Positions 20,357 to 28,264 of a DNA stretch of 64,000 nt are shown piece after piece (the first letter of the stretch is position 1; each line of letters starts with the position of its first letter). Made by a program: the position numbers and the translations under genes. The notes beneath the pieces were generated by a model, which was not told where the DNA came from, made no database searches, and saw only the letters and a list, made by a program, of their open reading frames with translations. The stretch covers positions 124,001 through 188,000 of the forward strand of contig NZ_CANMPM010000004.1 in assembly GCF_947499845.1 (NCBI RefSeq), in the 5' to 3' direction. The stretch is from an uncultured Pseudokineococcus sp. GTDB lineage: Bacteria; Actinomycetota; Actinomycetes; Actinomycetales; Quadrisphaeraceae.

Positions 20357-21402
20357 GCCGCACCACGCAGCGCCAGGCCGACCGGGACCGCGCCAAGGGT
20401 CGCGACCTCGGCCGCCGGGCCGTCGTCGCTCGTCGGGCCGACGACGAGGCGCGCGAGCGCGTCGCCGCGACGGACCGGGAGGCCCACGACCTCGGAGAGC
20501 AGGTCGGCGAAGCCGGGCACGAGGGCAGTGCCGCCGACGAGGACGACGCCGCGCAGCGGGTCGCCGCCCTGGGTGGCGGTGTAGTAGTCGAGAGAGCCGC
20601 GCACGCCGTCGGCCAGGCGCTCGGCGGCGCGGGTCACGACGTCGGCCGAGCGCGGGTCGCCCACGTCGGCGCGGGCGTCGACGTGGACGCCCTCGTCGCG
20701 CAGCAGGCGCCGGGCGTCGTCGGGGTCGAGGCCGGAGGTGACGAGCTCGTCGACGACGCGGTCACCACCACCGGTCAGGACGCGCACGAAGCGCGGCGCG
20801 CCGTCGGTGTGGACGGCGACCTGCGTGACGCGGGCGCCGATGTCGACGACCGCCTCGGCGCCCTCGCGGGAGCCGGCCGGGCTGGCGACGGCGCGCAGCG
20901 CCGCGAACGGGGCGAGGTCGACGCCCGTGACGCGCAGGCCCGCGGCGCGGACGGCCTCGACGCGGGCCATGACGGCGTCCTCGGAGGCGGCGACGAGCAG
21001 CCCGCGCACCGTCGTGGTGCCCTCGCTGGTGCGCTCCTCGACGGGGTGGAAGTCGAGCACCGCCTGGTCGACGGGCATGGGCAGCACGTCGGCGACCTGG
21101 AACGGCAGCGCCCTGCGCAGGTCCTCGGGCGGCATCTTCGGCAGGTCGACCGAGCGGACGACGACGCGCTGGGACGCGACGCCCACGGCGACCTTCCGCG
21201 ACCGGAAGCCGCCGACCGCCCACAGCTCCTTCAGCGCGGCCGTGACGGCGGGCCCGTCGAGCACGTCGCCGTCGCGGACCGCCCCGTGGGGCAGGGCGAC
21301 CGAGGCGAAGCGGACGAGCGCCGGCCCGGCCTTCGTCAGCGCCACCTCGGCGGCGCGCACGCCGGACGTGCCGATGTCGAGGCCGATGCTCGAGCGGGGC
21401 AC
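20353..21402 (-). CDS. pilM: Type IV pilus assembly protein PilM (actin-like ATPase fold)
   Basis: The 349-residue cytoplasmic protein has the actin/FtsA-like phosphate loops: SSIGLDIGTSGVRAAEVAL at the start, AEAVVDIGARVTQVAVHTDG in the middle and GVVLVGGTALVPGFADLLSE near the C-terminus. PilM-type segments include LPFQVADVLPMPVDQAVLDFHPV. It polymerises beneath the membrane and binds the PilN tail. The GTG at 21402 has GGGAGG six bases upstream. A longer frame starting at 21474 is rejected because its ATG lies inside the sigma-28-like -10. The gene is separated from the upstream pilD by a tandem repeat array and has its own promoter. Confidence 0.92.
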   Translation of the reverse strand: MPRSSIGLDIGTSGVRAAEVALTKAGPALVRFASVALPHGAVRDGDVLDGPAVTAALKELWAVGGFRSRKVAVGVASQRVVVRSVDLPKMPPEDLRRALPFQVADVLPMPVDQAVLDFHPVEERTSEGTTTVRGLLVAASEDAVMARVEAVRAAGLRVTGVDLAPFAALRAVASPAGSREGAEAVVDIGARVTQVAVHTDGAPRFVRVLTGGGDRVVDELVTSGLDPDDARRLLRDEGVHVDARADVGDPRSADVVTRAAERLADGVRGSLDYYTATQGGDPLRGVVLVGGTALVPGFADLLSEVVGLPVRRGDALARLVVGPTSDDGPAAEVATLGAVPVGLALRGAA

Positions 21403-21472
21403 GGGAGCCTCCCGGGAGGTCGGCGCCCGCGGCGCGGGCGGTGGGGCGACGGGCGGATGCCGTCGAGGTCCC

Positions 21473-21498
21473 ATCGGCAGCCCCGGCCGGGCCTTGAG
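21473..21498 (-). promoter_or_regulatory. Sigma-28-like promoter of pilM-N-O
   Basis: CTCAAG (21498-21493), 14 bases, GCCGATGG (21478-21471) on the minus strand, about 65 bp ahead of the pilM GTG and downstream of the repeat array, giving pilM-N-O its own start. Confidence 0.6.
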
Positions 21499-21534
21499 CC
21501 GTCCGAGGGACGGGGCGCGCCGTCCTCGCCTCGG

Positions 21535-21768
21535 GAAGGTGGCGCCCCCTCCACCCCGAGAGGCCCCGCCCCCGCGAAGGTGACGCCCCCTTCACCCCCG
21601 GAAGCCCCACCCTCGCGAAGGTGACGTCTCCTTCACCCCCGGAGGCCCCGCTCCCGGAAAGGTGACGCCCCCTTCGCACCTGGAGGCCCCCTTCCGCGAA
21701 GGTGACGCCCCCTTCACACCTGGAGGCCCCCTTCCGCGAAGGTGACGCCCCCTTCGCGTCGAGCACGG
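21535..21768. repeat. Six tandem 40-41 bp palindromic repeats between pilD and pilM
   Basis: Units begin at 21535, 21576, 21617, 21658, 21698 and 21738 (steps 41, 41, 41, 40, 40). The core GAAGGTGACGCCCCCTTCAC can fold by pairing GAAGG with CCTTC, and the second half carries GGAGGCCCCCTTCC. The array fills the gap directly after the pilD stop. The region 21403-21769 has no convincing gene; a frame through the array encodes only repetitive Gly/Arg sequence. The same family recurs at 51841-52022. Confidence 0.85.
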
Positions 21769-21769
21769 G

Positions 21770-22555
21770 TCAGGCGACGCCGAGCAGGCCGAGGTAGCCG
21801 GCGGCCAGGCCGGGCCCGGCGGCGACGCCGACGGCCGCGCCGAGGAGCATGAAGGGGCCGAAGGGGATGGCGGACCTCCGCCCGGCCCGCCGGGTGGCGA
21901 GCAGGACGACGCCGACCAGCCCCCCGACGAGGAAGGCCGCGAAGGCGCCGACGGCGAGCTCGGCCCAGCCGAGGTAGCCCAGGTGCATGCCGAGGAGCCC
22001 GGCGAGCTTGACGTCGCCGAAGCCCATGCCGCCCGGCTTGGCGAGCGCGAGGCCGAAGTACCCCAGCCACATCACCGCGAGGCCGACGCCCAGGCGTGCG
22101 AGCGCCCACCAGTCCGCCTGCAGCGCAGCCGCTCCCACGAGCAGCACGGCCCCGACGACGTACGACGGCAGGACGATCGCGTCCGGGAGGCGGTGGTGCT
22201 CGAGGTCGATGGCGGTGAGCGCCACGGCCACGCAGCCGAGGTAGAGGAACGCCGGCAGCGCGGGCGACCAGCCGACCTGGAGGGCCACCAGGGCGAGCAG
22301 GACGGCGGTGCCGAGCTCGAGCAGCGGGTACCGCGGGCTGATGGGCGCCCGGCAGTCGCGGCAGCGCCCCCGCAGGAGGACCCACGAGAGGACGGGCACG
22401 TTGTCGCGGGCGCGCAGCCGGTGGCCGCACCGCGGGCACGCGCTCGGCGGGGAGACGACCGACTCCCCCGCCGGCACGCGGTGGACGACGACGTTGAGGA
22501 AGGAGCCGACGAGCAGCCCGAGGACGGCGCAGGCGACGACGAGCGCGAGCATCAC
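21770..22555 (-). CDS. pilD: Prepilin leader peptidase / N-methyltransferase
   Basis: The 261-residue polytopic enzyme cleaves prepilins after the leader glycine and methylates the new N-terminus. The N-terminal domain has the four zinc cysteines CPRCGHRL and CRDCRAPI. The peptidase aspartates are in TAIDLEHHRLPDAI and in GGMGFGDVKLAGLLG. About eight hydrophobic segments are visible, and both domains are present, as in bifunctional PilD. Start is GTG-ATG at 22555/22552; either could be used. It processes the pilin and minor pilins encoded just upstream. In Streptomyces-type genomes a lone prepilin peptidase lies at this place between aroE and aroC. Confidence 0.95.
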   Translation of the reverse strand: MMLALVVACAVLGLLVGSFLNVVVHRVPAGESVVSPPSACPRCGHRLRARDNVPVLSWVLLRGRCRDCRAPISPRYPLLELGTAVLLALVALQVGWSPALPAFLYLGCVAVALTAIDLEHHRLPDAIVLPSYVVGAVLLVGAAALQADWWALARLGVGLAVMWLGYFGLALAKPGGMGFGDVKLAGLLGMHLGYLGWAELAVGAFAAFLVGGLVGVVLLATRRAGRRSAIPFGPFMLLGAAVGVAAGPGLAAGYLGLLGVA

Positions 22556-22564
22556 CGGCCCGGC

Positions 22565-24385
22565 TCAGCCGTCGGTGACCCGCGCCACCGTCCACGGGGA
22601 GTCGGCGGGGCTGAGGAAGAAGGGCGGAGGGAGGTTGGCCAGCCGCTTGTCGAAGACGTAGTCCTTCACGTACCCGTTGCTCCCCTGCTTGACGATGCCG
22701 CGGTGCTTCTGGGCGATCGTCCCTCGGACGGTCAACGTCCCGAGCTCGCCGCCCCGGTCGAAGTTCTGGACGACGAAGCTGTGGCCGACGGACAGGACCG
22801 CCGCCTCGATGCGCCTGACCGGCGTGCTGAGCAGCCGCGTGCCGGAGGCGGTCTGCGGGTTGTACACCCAGACGAAGCCGTTGGGGATGAGCCCGAGGAC
22901 GTCGGTGCCCGTGAGGCCGCTGGCGTACTGCAGGTCGCCGGTCACGACGACGTCGCGCGCCGTCGCCAGCGTCGTCTGGCCGCTGAGGGTGCCGCTGACG
23001 AAGGCCGTCCCGTTGGCGCAGCCGTAGGAGACCTTCGTCTGCCCCCCGGCGACCTCGTTCGCCAGGGGGTGGCCGGCGGCGGCGCCCGGGCTGGGGCACG
23101 CGCCGGGCAGGTCGTCGACGTAGACGAGCGGCGGCACGGCCCAGCTCTGCGCCTGGGTCCGCCGGGAGGCGTCGAAGCACCCGGGGGTCGTCGTCGTGGT
23201 CTGCGGGCTGAGCACCGTCATCGTCGAGCCCGTGTAGGTGATCTTCGTCTCCCCGACGTAGGTGCACCCCGCCGAGCGGCCCTCGGACTGGATGCGCGCC
23301 TTGAGGTCGCCGTTCGACCCGGGCAGCTGGAGGACGGGTGCGTAGGCGGGCTTCGCGCTGGCGCTCGTGGGCGACCCGTCGCCCCACCAGCGCGAGGCGG
23401 GGTTCGGGGCGGGCGTCGTGCCGTCGGCCCAGCCCGTCTCGGTGACGGGGTTCGTGAAGGTGACCGAGGAGCCGCCCGTGATGGCCATCGCGTCGTTGGT
23501 GTGGACGGGTCCGGTGAGCACGTCGTTGTAGCCGAAGAAGATGGACTGGCAGGCGAAGTAGACGGTCCGTCCGTAGTCGAGGCTGGCGGACAGCACGCCG
23601 CCGCCGTCCGCGACCATGATGGGCGTCGTCGACGAGGCTGTGTAGCGCGAGACGCTGAGCCCGCCGTACTCGAGCGCGTGACGTCCGGCGTAGTAGTAGG
23701 ACCCGCACTTCTGCGCGTAGACGGCGGGGTCGGGGGCCCAGCTCGACCCCGACGGCGGGTTCACGAAGCCGCCGGCCGCGTTGACGACCCACGTCGCGAC
23801 GGACGGGAGGGGGACGAGCGCCGGGTCGGTCACCTCGAGGTCGGTGAAGTAGACGTAGTCGAGGAAGCCGGAGTGGCGCAGCGACGCCGTCAGCGTGCGC
23901 TTCTCGCCGCGTGAGACGCCGGTCGCCCGCACCCGGATGACGCCCGACTGGGCGGTCTGGGACGGCGTCGTCAGCAGCTGGTAGCTGAAGCGGCCGCCGG
24001 CGGCGCCGGGCACCGGCGCCCCGCCCGCCGCGAAGGCGGGGTTCGCCGGGTCGACCCCGGTGCCGGCGGTCGTGTAGTAGCTGGGGTTGGCCACGAGCCG
24101 CGAGAGGTAGTCGTCGAGCCCCGCCTGGGCGGCGGCCGTCGCCGTCCGCACGTCCTGGGCACGTCGGCTCAGCGGGGCGGCGGTGACGGCGGCCATGAGG
24201 GCGACGAGGGCGAAGGCCGTGAGGACGCTGACGGCCCCGACGACGAGCACGAGGGCGCTCCCCCGCTCGCCGTCCTCGTCCGTCCGCGCGCGCCACCGCC
24301 GGAGGGGACCCGCCGGTGCCGGTGCGCCTGGACGCGCCGACGACCGCGTGGCAGGGCGGGCCGGGGACGGGGCAGGAGTGGTCAT
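22565..24385 (-). CDS. Large pilus-associated protein with pilin-like N-terminus (PilX/GspK-like)
   Basis: The 606-residue protein has a basic N-terminal lead (1-35), then ERGSALVLVVGAVSVLTAFALVALMAAVT, which resembles a class III leader with a glycine before the hydrophobic helix but lacks Glu at mature position 5, as GspK/PilX-type minor pilins do. About 500 exported residues follow, rich in Ser/Thr/Gly/Tyr with several cysteines, resembling large PilX-like proteins of Gram-positive pilus clusters. Near the centre are GPVHTNDAMAITGGSSVTF and later VVVTGDLQYASGL, suggestive of a parallel beta-helix. The ATG at 24385 overlaps the pilW-like stop (TGATG). A tip adhesin or initiation complex subunit is the likely role, by inference. 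Confidence 0.7.
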   Translation of the reverse strand: MTTPAPSPARPATRSSARPGAPAPAGPLRRWRARTDEDGERGSALVLVVGAVSVLTAFALVALMAAVTAAPLSRRAQDVRTATAAAQAGLDDYLSRLVANPSYYTTAGTGVDPANPAFAAGGAPVPGAAGGRFSYQLLTTPSQTAQSGVIRVRATGVSRGEKRTLTASLRHSGFLDYVYFTDLEVTDPALVPLPSVATWVVNAAGGFVNPPSGSSWAPDPAVYAQKCGSYYYAGRHALEYGGLSVSRYTASSTTPIMVADGGGVLSASLDYGRTVYFACQSIFFGYNDVLTGPVHTNDAMAITGGSSVTFTNPVTETGWADGTTPAPNPASRWWGDGSPTSASAKPAYAPVLQLPGSNGDLKARIQSEGRSAGCTYVGETKITYTGSTMTVLSPQTTTTTPGCFDASRRTQAQSWAVPPLVYVDDLPGACPSPGAAAGHPLANEVAGGQTKVSYGCANGTAFVSGTLSGQTTLATARDVVVTGDLQYASGLTGTDVLGLIPNGFVWVYNPQTASGTRLLSTPVRRIEAAVLSVGHSFVVQNFDRGGELGTLTVRGTIAQKHRGIVKQGSNGYVKDYVFDKRLANLPPPFFLSPADSPWTVARVTDG

Positions 24386-25044
24386 CAGGCCCTCGGGACG
24401 GTGTTGGGGCACGTGACGAGCGTCGTCACCGTGCTGGTGGAGGTGCGGCCGGTGCCGGTCGCGGAGGACGAGACCGCCAGCCCGACGCTGCGGACGGCGG
24501 CGGGGGTGGTGGTCGTCACCGTCCCCGTGGTGTCGGCGTAGTAGGTGAAGAGCGCCTGGCCGGAGCTCGTCCCCCGGAGCAGGCACGTGGTGCGCGGCGC
24601 GCCGGTCGCCGGGGCGAGCGTCTCGGTCAGGCAGTCGCGCACGGCGTCGTAGCGGTAGGTGACGGTCGTCAGCGGGGGGTCCTGCGCCGCCTGCGCCGGG
24701 TCGGCGGCCCAGACGGCGTCCTGGACGCTCGCCGTGAAGCTCACCTCCGACGGCGTCGTCGTGAGGAAGGCGGGCGTGGTCTGCGAGGCGGGCGTGGCCA
24801 CGCGCAGCCGCCGGCCGATGACGTCGGCCGCCAGGCGCACCTCGGCGTTGGCCGTCGTCTTGGCGGTGACGTCCGTCACCCCCTTGAGGTCCGCCACGAG
24901 CACGGCGCCGATCGCCACGAGCAGCACCGAGGTGATGCCCATGGCGACGAGCAGCTCGACGAGCGACACCCCCTCGTCGCCGCGCGTCGCCCCCGGGACG
25001 CGCTCGCCCCCGGAGGGCGGCTCGGCGCCCGGCCGAGCGGTCAC
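24385..25044 (-). CDS. Minor pilin, PilW-like
   Basis: The 219-residue protein carries a class III prepilin leader: after a 25-residue basic/Gly-rich lead, G25 precedes VSLVELLVAMGITSVLLVAIG with Glu at mature position 5 (E30). The mature first residue is Val rather than Phe. The extracellular part is Thr/Ala-rich with cysteines (DCLTETL, TTCLLRG, LVTCPNT) that may form disulfides. The GTG start overlaps the upstream pilV-like stop (GTGA), and its own stop overlaps the next start, so three minor-pilin-like genes are read as one coupled block upstream of pilD. Confidence 0.75.
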   Translation of the reverse strand: MTARPGAEPPSGGERVPGATRGDEGVSLVELLVAMGITSVLLVAIGAVLVADLKGVTDVTAKTTANAEVRLAADVIGRRLRVATPASQTTPAFLTTTPSEVSFTASVQDAVWAADPAQAAQDPPLTTVTYRYDAVRDCLTETLAPATGAPRTTCLLRGTSSGQALFTYYADTTGTVTTTTPAAVRSVGLAVSSSATGTGRTSTSTVTTLVTCPNTVPRA

Positions 25045-26303
25045 GTCGGCACCGTCACGGTGACCGACTGGCCGGCCGTGAGCGTCGCCGCCGCCGAGGA
25101 GCTGAAGGACTCGTAGCGCGAGACCTGCCACGGCCCGTCCGGCAGCGGCACCGCGGTGCCCGCCGACGTGCTGAGGGCGAGGGTGGCGGCGCCCGCGCAG
25201 GCGCTGCCCACGCCCGGGCGCACGTAGACGGTCGCCGGGAGGGCGCCGCTGCCGCTGTTCGGGCCTTGGAGCACCGCGGTGCCGAACGGGAGGGTGGCCG
25301 TCGGCGACCCTCCCGGCGGGACCACGACGCTGACGCCACCGGTCGTGGACGGGGCGCAGCCGCGGACCTGGTAGGTGCCCGGGAACAGGCCGCCGGCGCG
25401 GTGGGTGGTGCCGCCCGAGCCCTCCACGAGGCAGTCCGCAGACCCCGCCGGGACGGTGGCGCAGGACGGGTGGAGGCGGCGCGTGGTGGGCAGCGAGAAG
25501 GGCGCGTCGAGGGTGAGCGGCATGCCCGTCCGCTGGACGCCCGCGGGGCTCGACGAGGGCGCCGTCGTCATGACGGTGATGGCGCCCGACCGGTCGAGCG
25601 TCGTGCGGGGCCGCGCGACGCGGCCGGGGACGACCGTGAACGAGCCCGTCAGCGCGGCGGCGGCCTGGGTCGGGGCGACGTAGCCGTTGAGCGAGGCGGT
25701 GGCGAGGTAGGTCCCGGCGGGAACGTCCGGGAAGGACGCGCAGCCGGTGCTGCTCGTCGTCGCCGTCCGCGTGGCCGTCGACGGCGTCGGTCCGACGAGC
25801 GTGACCTGCACGCCGAGGACTCCCCCGCCGTCCGCCCCGGCGACGACGACGGCGACGGCGCCGGGCTGGCCCGTGAGCGCTGGCGACGTGGGCCCGGGCG
25901 ACAGCTGCGTGTCGCCGCGCACCGGCTGGGTGCGCCCCATGGCCGGCCAGGTGACCGTCACGCCGACGGTCTTCGTCACGGTGCGCGCCGTCGACACGAG
26001 GCAGGCGTTCGCGCCGGCGCCGCTGGAGAGCCAGGCCACCGCGCGCTCGACGGTGTAGGTGGTGCCCTGCTGGGTGACCGTCCGCGTGGTCGTGCCCGGC
26101 AGCAGGTCGTCGACGGCCACACCCCGCGCCGCCTCGAGCTCGGCGGTCATGAGCGCGGCCGCTTGGACGCGCTGGCTGTTGCCGCGGGAGAGGTCGAGCG
26201 CCCCGATGAGGACCGACGCGACGGCGACGGCGCCGATCGCCAGGACCATCGCGGCCACCACGGCCTCGACGAGCGAGAAGCCCTCGTCCTGATCTTCACC
26301 CAC
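25041..26303 (-). CDS. Minor pilin, PilV-like, with an embedded CarboxypepD-regulatory-like domain
   Basis: The 420-residue protein has a very short leader (VGEDQDEG), then FSLVEAVVAAMVLAIGAVAVASVLIGAL with Glu5, so it is a prepilin. Unlike a normal minor pilin it carries a beta-sandwich of the carboxypeptidase-regulatory/transthyretin type (about residues 145-225, VQVTLVGPTPS then FPDVPAGTYLATASLNGYV) and a further Ser/Thr/Gly-rich region with a second similar segment (GGLFPGTYQVRGCAP). The GTG at 26303 has GGAGA upstream; the open frame continues upstream into the pilin terminator and is rejected. The extra domains could make it a surface-binding subunit at the pilus tip (inference). Confidence 0.75.
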   Translation of the reverse strand: MGEDQDEGFSLVEAVVAAMVLAIGAVAVASVLIGALDLSRGNSQRVQAAALMTAELEAARGVAVDDLLPGTTTRTVTQQGTTYTVERAVAWLSSGAGANACLVSTARTVTKTVGVTVTWPAMGRTQPVRGDTQLSPGPTSPALTGQPGAVAVVVAGADGGGVLGVQVTLVGPTPSTATRTATTSSTGCASFPDVPAGTYLATASLNGYVAPTQAAAALTGSFTVVPGRVARPRTTLDRSGAITVMTTAPSSSPAGVQRTGMPLTLDAPFSLPTTRRLHPSCATVPAGSADCLVEGSGGTTHRAGGLFPGTYQVRGCAPSTTGGVSVVVPPGGSPTATLPFGTAVLQGPNSGSGALPATVYVRPGVGSACAGAATLALSTSAGTAVPLPDGPWQVSRYESFSSSAAATLTAGQSVTVTVPT

Positions 26304-26329
26304 TCGCGTCTCCGTCTCCTGGCTACGAG

Positions 26330-26357
26330 GCCGGGGGCCGCTTTCGCAGCCCCCGGC
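26330..26357 (-). terminator. Hairpin with GAAA tetraloop directly behind the pilin gene
   Basis: A 12-pair stem (GCCGGGGGC with GCCCCCGGC, one U-G, GC-GC) closed by GAAA, 12 bases after the pilin stop and 27 bases before the pilV-like start. Such a structure would let pilin mRNA accumulate above the minor pilins, by partial termination or 3'-end protection. Confidence 0.65.
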
Positions 26358-26368
26358 AGCGTGGTCGA

Positions 26369-26818
26369 TCAGCAGGTGCCAGAGGTGAGGCCCCCGGCCG
26401 CCGAGTACTTCCAGTTCTTTGTGTCGCCCTTGCTGTTGACGACGGCGACGCACCAGTCGGTCGAGTCGACGATCTTCGCCGAGGTGTCGGTCAGGACGAC
26501 GTTGTCGCTGGCGACGCCGATGTCTCGGGCCGAACCGCCCGTCGGCGTGAGCTGGTACTTGCCACGCGCCGTCGCGGTCGCCGCCACCTGGCTCAGGATG
26601 GGCTTGGCCGTCCCGTCGACGTAGTAGGTCGCGATCTCCTTGCCGATGGTGGAGACGTCAGCCTTGGCTGCACTGTCCTGCGCCTTGGCGCGCTGGGACA
26701 GGAAGACGGGGACGGCGATCGCGGCGAGGACGCCGATGATGATCATGACGACGAGGAGCTCGATGAGGGTGAAGCCGGCGTCCTTCTCGCGGATCGACTT
26801 CTGGATGCGAGCCATCAT
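26369..26818 (-). CDS. pilA: Major type IV pilin
   Basis: The 149-residue prepilin has leader MMARIQKSIREKDAG, cleavage after G15, and the mature N-terminus FTLIELLVVMIIIGVLAAIA with Glu5 at position 20. The mature protein is about 134 residues. Two cysteines, C123 (STDWCV) and C149 (the last residue), frame a C-terminal D-region loop as in type IVa pilins. The start is ATG 26818 (AGGAG eight bases upstream) or the adjacent ATG 26815; a 40-codon upstream extension is rejected. It has its own sigma-28-like promoter and is followed by a hairpin. Its G+C content looks lower than that of its neighbours, as is usual for highly expressed surface pilins. Confidence 0.94.
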   Translation of the reverse strand: MMARIQKSIREKDAGFTLIELLVVMIIIGVLAAIAVPVFLSQRAKAQDSAAKADVSTIGKEIATYYVDGTAKPILSQVAATATARGKYQLTPTGGSARDIGVASDNVVLTDTSAKIVDSTDWCVAVVNSKGDTKNWKYSAAGGLTSGTC

Positions 26819-26902
26819 GGGCTGGTCTCCTGGGAGGAAGAGGTCGAGTCGCCCGGTGGGCCCGCGCGCGGGATGCGCTTCGCGACTCCTTGCCCCCTCC
26901 AG

Positions 26903-26928
26903 ATCGGTCACGTGGTGCCGTCCTTGAG
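26903..26928 (-). promoter_or_regulatory. Sigma-28-like promoter of the pilin gene
   Basis: CTCAAG (26928-26923), 14 bases, ACCGATCT (26908-26901) on the minus strand, about 85 bp ahead of the pilin ATG and beyond the pilC terminator. The -10 differs from the other sites by A for G at its first base. Confidence 0.5.
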
Positions 26929-26977
26929 GGGTCAAACCCGCTGCGGAGCTCCGTCACCCGCTCGGCCCCCCACGCAC

Positions 26978-27008
26978 GAGCGCCCCCGTCCACCGGACGA
27001 GGGCGCTC
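26978..27008 (-). terminator. Hairpin behind pilC
   Basis: GAGCGCCCCCGTCC pairs with GGACGAGGGCGCTC (one mismatch) around a three-base loop, 21 bp after the pilC stop, separating pilB-T-C from the pilin unit. Confidence 0.65.
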
Positions 27009-27029
27009 CTGCTGCGACGTCGGACGGCT

Positions 27030-28253
27030 CTACTGGATGAGGTCGAAGACGCTGAAGATGGGCATGTAGAGGGCGACGATCATCCCGCCGATCACCGAGC
27101 CCAGGACGGCGATCATGAGCGGCTCGATGAGCGACGTCAGCGCCTCCGTCGTCGCCTCGACCTCCTGGTCGTAGAACTCGCTGATCTTCGCGAGCATGGC
27201 GTCGAGGGCCCCCGTGTCCTCGCCCACCGCGAGCATCTGCACGACCATCGGGGGGAAGACGGCGTGGCGGGCCAGCGGACCGCTCATCGTCTGCCCCTGC
27301 CGGACGGCCTCGCGGACGTCGTCGGTCGCCTTCTTGAGCACGGTGTTGCCGGCCGTGTCGCCGACGATCTCGAGGCTCTGGAGGATCGGCACGCCGCACG
27401 CGACCATCGTCCCGAGGTTGCGGGTGAAGCGGCTGATGGCGACCTTGCGGAAGAGGAGGCCGAAGACGGGCAGCCTCAGCTTGAGCGGGTCGACGACGCC
27501 GCGCACCCCCTCCCGGTGGCGCACCCGGCCCCACACGACGGCGCCCGCGACGCCGAGGACGACGAGGACCGGGGCGACGGTGCGCAGGCCGTCGCTGAGG
27601 ACGACGAGGACCTGCGTCGGCAGCGGCAGCTCCCCGCCCAGGTCGCTGAACATCGTCGCGAAGACGGGGACGATGAAGACGAGCATCCCCGCCGTCGCGA
27701 GGATCGCCATGACGAAGACGACCACGGGGTAGGTCATCGCCGACTTGATCTTGGCGCGCAGCTTCGCCTCGGCCTCGAAGGTCTCGGCGACCTGCAGGAG
27801 CACCGCGTCGAGGAAGCCGCCGACCTCGCCGGCGCGCACCATGCTCGTCATGAGGGGCGGGAAGACGCGCGGGTGCGCCGCCAGCCCGTCGGACAGCGAC
27901 GTCCCCGTCTCGACCTTCCCGCGGACGTCCGCGAGCGCCTTCTGCAGGCCCTTCGACTCGCTCTGCTCCGCGAGGATCGACAGCGAGCGGACGAGCGAGA
28001 GCCCGGCGCCGACCATCGTCGCGAACTGCCGGGACATGACGGCGAGGTCCTTGAGCGTGACGCGGTCGCCGCCCGGGAGGGTGATCTCCCGGTTGAGGCC
28101 GGTCCCCTTCTCGTGCAGGGACACCGGTGCGTAGCCCATGCCCTTGAGGCGGGCGACGAGGGCCTCCTCGTTCGCGGCGTCGAGGGAGCCGGTGACGAGG
28201 GAGCCGGAGGCGTCCCGGACGGCGTACTCGTAGGTCTTCGTGGCGGTCGCCAT
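27030..28253 (-). CDS. pilC: Type IV pilus inner-membrane platform protein PilC
   Basis: The 407-residue protein has two copies of the T2SSF domain (about residues 75-195 and 280-400). Each contains the conserved helical core, e.g. LAVMSRQFATMVGAGLSLVRSL with PPLMTSMVRAGEVGG, and FTRNLGTMVACGVPILQSLEIV with PMVVQMLAVGEDTG. There are three membrane segments (about 175-200, 220-240, 375-397). An N-terminal ~60-residue cytoplasmic domain (YEYAVRDASGSLVTGSLDA) is typical. PilC couples the PilB/PilT motors to pilin insertion. The ATG at 28253 has AGGAG upstream; it lies 11 bp after the pilT stop. Confidence 0.95.
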   Translation of the reverse strand: MATATKTYEYAVRDASGSLVTGSLDAANEEALVARLKGMGYAPVSLHEKGTGLNREITLPGGDRVTLKDLAVMSRQFATMVGAGLSLVRSLSILAEQSESKGLQKALADVRGKVETGTSLSDGLAAHPRVFPPLMTSMVRAGEVGGFLDAVLLQVAETFEAEAKLRAKIKSAMTYPVVVFVMAILATAGMLVFIVPVFATMFSDLGGELPLPTQVLVVLSDGLRTVAPVLVVLGVAGAVVWGRVRHREGVRGVVDPLKLRLPVFGLLFRKVAISRFTRNLGTMVACGVPILQSLEIVGDTAGNTVLKKATDDVREAVRQGQTMSGPLARHAVFPPMVVQMLAVGEDTGALDAMLAKISEFYDQEVEATTEALTSLIEPLMIAVLGSVIGGMIVALYMPIFSVFDLIQ

Positions 28254-28264
28254 CGCTGCTCCTC

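Noticed and set aside
20762-21766. Frame encoding repetitive Gly/Arg protein through the 41-bp array
   Set aside because: It is created by the DNA repeat and continues into pilM antiphase; no ribosome binding site.
21535-21768. CRISPR array
   Set aside because: Units of 40-41 bp are contiguous, with no unique spacers and no cas genes; each unit is itself palindromic.
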